A stretch of DNA of 64,000 nt from Helcobacillus massiliensis (GTDB lineage: Bacteria; Actinomycetota; Actinomycetes; Actinomycetales; Dermabacteraceae), in contig NZ_JACHWP010000001.1 in NCBI RefSeq assembly GCF_014191425.1, forward strand, positions 496,001-560,000. Direction: 5' to 3'. The stretch's first letter is position 1. Each line of letters begins with the position of its first letter. Shown piece after piece: positions 61,929 to 64,000 of this stretch. The translations under genes were made by a program, and so were the position numbers. The notes beneath the pieces are model-generated. The model made no database searches. It was given only the letters and a program-made list of their open reading frames with translations, and was not told where the DNA came from.

Positions 61929-64000
61929 CGGTCCTTCCTCTTCTCGGTGTCGCCGGACGTCGAGCCGGAGCTGCTGGCGGTGGGGCCCTCGCTGCCCTTC
62001 GGAGCCGCGTTCGTCTCCTTGGTGTGCTTCGAGGACTTCGACTCATCGGAGTCACCGCCGGTGGAGCCGGAGGACTCCGTCATCGCGCCCGAGCCCTTCT
62101 CACTGTCGTCCCCGCCGGACTTCCTGCCCGCGGAGATCGTCGCGCGGCCCCGGTTGGAGCCGTCGACCACGGTCTGCTCCGCCTGCAGCGGGTTCTCCGG
62201 CTGCACGAAGGAGCGGTCCAGCTGCACCATGCCGGTGTCGACAGTGATGCCGGCGTCCGCCCGGTACTTGTCGATCAGATCCAGCAGATCCTCACCGCGC
62301 GGGCGTCGACCCGGGCGGATGGCTGCCGCGTTGTGCTTGGAGTCCTGGATCTGGACGTTGTCGTCCAGGGTCAGGCCCAGCAGATCGTTCGCGCTGTCAC
62401 CGGAGACCACGGCCTCGTCGCCCTGCGCCCAGTGGTACGGGATGCCGATCTGGTGGATCGTGCGTCCCAGCACCTGCAGCGGCTTCACACGGCGGGTCAC
62501 CATGACGCGCGCTTCGATCGCCGAGCGCGGCGAGATGATCGTGGCCCATTCGCCGTTGACCAGGCCGGCCTCTTCGGCGAGCTCGGGGGAGACCTCGCAG
62601 AACAGCTCCGGCTGCAGCTCCGACAGGTACGGCAGGAAGCGGCTCATACCGCCGGCCGTGTGGTGCTCCGTCAGCCGGTACGTGGTGAACACGTACGGGT
62701 AGACGTCGTTGCCCGCCTCGCGCACGTGCGGGGCGTACAGGTTGTCCTCGCGGGAGAACAGCACTCGGGTCGGGCTGGACTGGATCGGGTAGAGCGGGTT
62801 GCCCACATGGGACTCCGGCGGCTCGTAGTGGGTCGGCATCGGGCCGTCCACCATGCCCTTCGGAGCGAACAGCCAGCCCTTGCCGTCGGCCTGCATGATG
62901 AACGGGTCGTTGCCGCTGAGGCCCTTCACACCCGTCTCACCCGGCTCGGCTCGGTGGCTCGGTGCGAGCGTGGGTGGGAAGTCGGGAACGTCGTACCCGG
63001 TCCACTTGCCCTGCTCCTCGTCCCACCAGACGAGCTTCTTGCGCTCCGACCACGGACGGCCCTCCGGGTCCGCCGAGGCGCGGTTGTAGAGGATGCGGCG
63101 GTTGGCAGGCCATGCCCAGCCCCACTCGAGGGCCATCTCGTCCTGCTCCTGGCCCGGCTTGCGGCGACGCGCCTGGTTGACGCCGTCGGCCATCACGCCG
63201 GCGTAGATCCAGCAGCCGCCGGCGGTGGAGCCGTCGGCCTGCATCTCGCCGAAGGCGTTCAGGTTCTGGCCCTTCTTCTCACCCGACAGGTGATAGCCGT
63301 TGATCTCCCGCAGGACGTCCTCGGCATCGGGCTCACCGTGCTCATCCACGCTGTAGTCCCAGGTGAGGTCCTGGATCGGCTTGTCACGCGGATCGGTGGA
63401 GTCCTTCAGGCGCTCCTTGATCATCAGGCCCAGCTTGTGGAAGAACTCCAGCTCACTGGTGCAGTCGCCCGGCGGGGTGACGGCCTGGTCGCGCCACTGC
63501 ACCATGCGCTGCGTCTGCGTGAACGAGCCCGCCTTCTCCGTGTGGTTCGCGGCCGGCATGAAGAAGACCTCGGTGTCGATCTCCTCGGTCTTCAGCTCAC
63601 CGGTGGCGATCTCCTGCGAGTCCTTCCAGAAGGTCGCGGTCTCGATCATGGAGAAGTCGCGCACCACGAGCCACTTGAGGTGGCTGAGCGCCATGCGCTG
63701 CATGCGACCGTTGGCGGAGCCCACGGCCGGGTTCTGGCCGAGGATGAAGTAGCCGTCGACCTTGTCCTCGAGCATCGCCATGGTGGTCTGGTACGTGCCA
63801 TGTGCGCCGGAGAGCTTGGGCAGGTAGTCGAACGCCCAGTTGTTCTCCTTCGTTGCGGCATCGCCCCACCACGCCTTCATGAGGTTGATGAGGTAGGTCT
63901 CGCCGTTGGCCCAGAAGCCCTTCTGGTCCTTGTTGCCCACAGCCTTCACGTACTCCTCGTACGTGTCGTGCTTGCCTGCGGTCGGCATCGCGATGTAGCC
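61925..64000 (-). CDS. fdhA: Formate dehydrogenase catalytic subunit, C-terminal part
   Basis: The gene enters from the window end: the frame is open from 64000 (GYIAMPTAGKHDTYEEYVKA) and the N-terminus, with the twin-arginine signal, Fe-S site and probable Sec codon, is outside. The visible 691 residues cover molybdopterin-oxidoreductase domains (GYFILGQNPAVGSANGRMQR, KWLVVRDFSMIETATFWKDS) and the dinucleotide-binding end (LFCEVSPELAEEAGLVNGEW, IHQIGIPYHWAQGDEAV). An added Ser/Asp/Lys-rich tail of about 60 residues is unusual. The adjacent sel genes support a Sec enzyme. Confidence 0.93.
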   Translation of the reverse strand, partial: GYIAMPTAGKHDTYEEYVKAVGNKDQKGFWANGETYLINLMKAWWGDAATKENNWAFDYLPKLSGAHGTYQTTMAMLEDKVDGYFILGQNPAVGSANGRMQRMALSHLKWLVVRDFSMIETATFWKDSQEIATGELKTEEIDTEVFFMPAANHTEKAGSFTQTQRMVQWRDQAVTPPGDCTSELEFFHKLGLMIKERLKDSTDPRDKPIQDLTWDYSVDEHGEPDAEDVLREINGYHLSGEKKGQNLNAFGEMQADGSTAGGCWIYAGVMADGVNQARRRKPGQEQDEMALEWGWAWPANRRILYNRASADPEGRPWSERKKLVWWDEEQGKWTGYDVPDFPPTLAPSHRAEPGETGVKGLSGNDPFIMQADGKGWLFAPKGMVDGPMPTHYEPPESHVGNPLYPIQSSPTRVLFSREDNLYAPHVREAGNDVYPYVFTTYRLTEHHTAGGMSRFLPYLSELQPELFCEVSPELAEEAGLVNGEWATIISPRSAIEARVMVTRRVKPLQVLGRTIHQIGIPYHWAQGDEAVVSGDSANDLLGLTLDDNVQIQDSKHNAAAIRPGRRPRGEDLLDLIDKYRADAGITVDTGMVQLDRSFVQPENPLQAEQTVVDGSNRGRATISAGRKSGGDDSEKGSGAMTESSGSTGGDSDESKSSKHTKETNAAPKGSEGPTASSSGSTSGDTEKRKDR

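Noticed and set aside
1-64000. CRISPR arrays or rRNA genes
   Set aside because: No regularly spaced short direct repeats and no rRNA-like sequence were seen; the only clear direct repeats are the in-frame wall-binding modules at 41393-41827.

Overview
The window is high-GC DNA from a Gram-positive actinobacterium, probably Micrococcales. Support comes from the gene order rplU-rpmA-obg and nadD-membrane protein-rsfS-histidine phosphatase, GTG starts, GTGA/ATGA overlaps, and many actinobacterial ABC, ECF and NarL-type genes. I do not assign a genus.

Layout. (1) 1-8816 is core: ribosomal proteins L21 and L27, Obg GTPase, a ribokinase, two paralogous membrane-anchored staphylococcal-nuclease-fold proteins (the second lacks its catalytic residues), nadD, rsfS, a phosphatase and tRNA-Ala(GGC). 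(2) About 8817-38030 is a composite accessory region beginning exactly at the 3' end of tRNA-Ala. It holds two serine-recombinase remnants, a 1.33-kb IS3-type element, a 787-bp internally deleted IS, decayed AraC genes, and a TetR/GNAT/MFS cassette. It also has an ECF-sigma operon with two ABC transporters, a lantibiotic-immunity-like ABC transporter divergent from a NarL-type two-component system, a MobF relaxase/helicase, a DprA paralogue and a small conjugative-element membrane protein. Finally there is a two-gene AAA ATPase plus subtilisin-like protease module resembling IetAS, and a helix-turn-helix protein. (3) 38320-42244 holds three tandem secreted NlpC/P60 hydrolases with peptidoglycan-binding repeats, showing recent duplication or gene conversion. 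(4) 42300-55022 is ordinary chromosome: DUF2891, SDRs, glutaminase, GHL10-type hydrolase, class II amidotransferase, GDPD-CcdA-DsbA cluster, CsbD, DUF2200 and two HAAAP amino-acid transporters. (5) 55214-64000 is a full selenocysteine locus (selB, selA, tRNA-Sec, selD) next to a formate dehydrogenase operon (NrfD, Fe-S subunit, catalytic subunit truncated by the window end).

How they work together. The Sec genes presumably serve the adjacent formate dehydrogenase, whose N-terminal region, where the Sec codon would lie, is outside the window. In the island, a shared promoter-like motif (GAACCG, 15 nt, CTACTGAC) lies before both the ECF sigma gene and its ABC operon and predicts an autoregulated circuit. 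The most interesting candidate system is the AAA/S8-protease pair at 33810-37381. It has all S8 catalytic residues and a 4-bp gene overlap and sits next to conjugation genes, consistent with a plasmid/ICE stability or anti-phage role.
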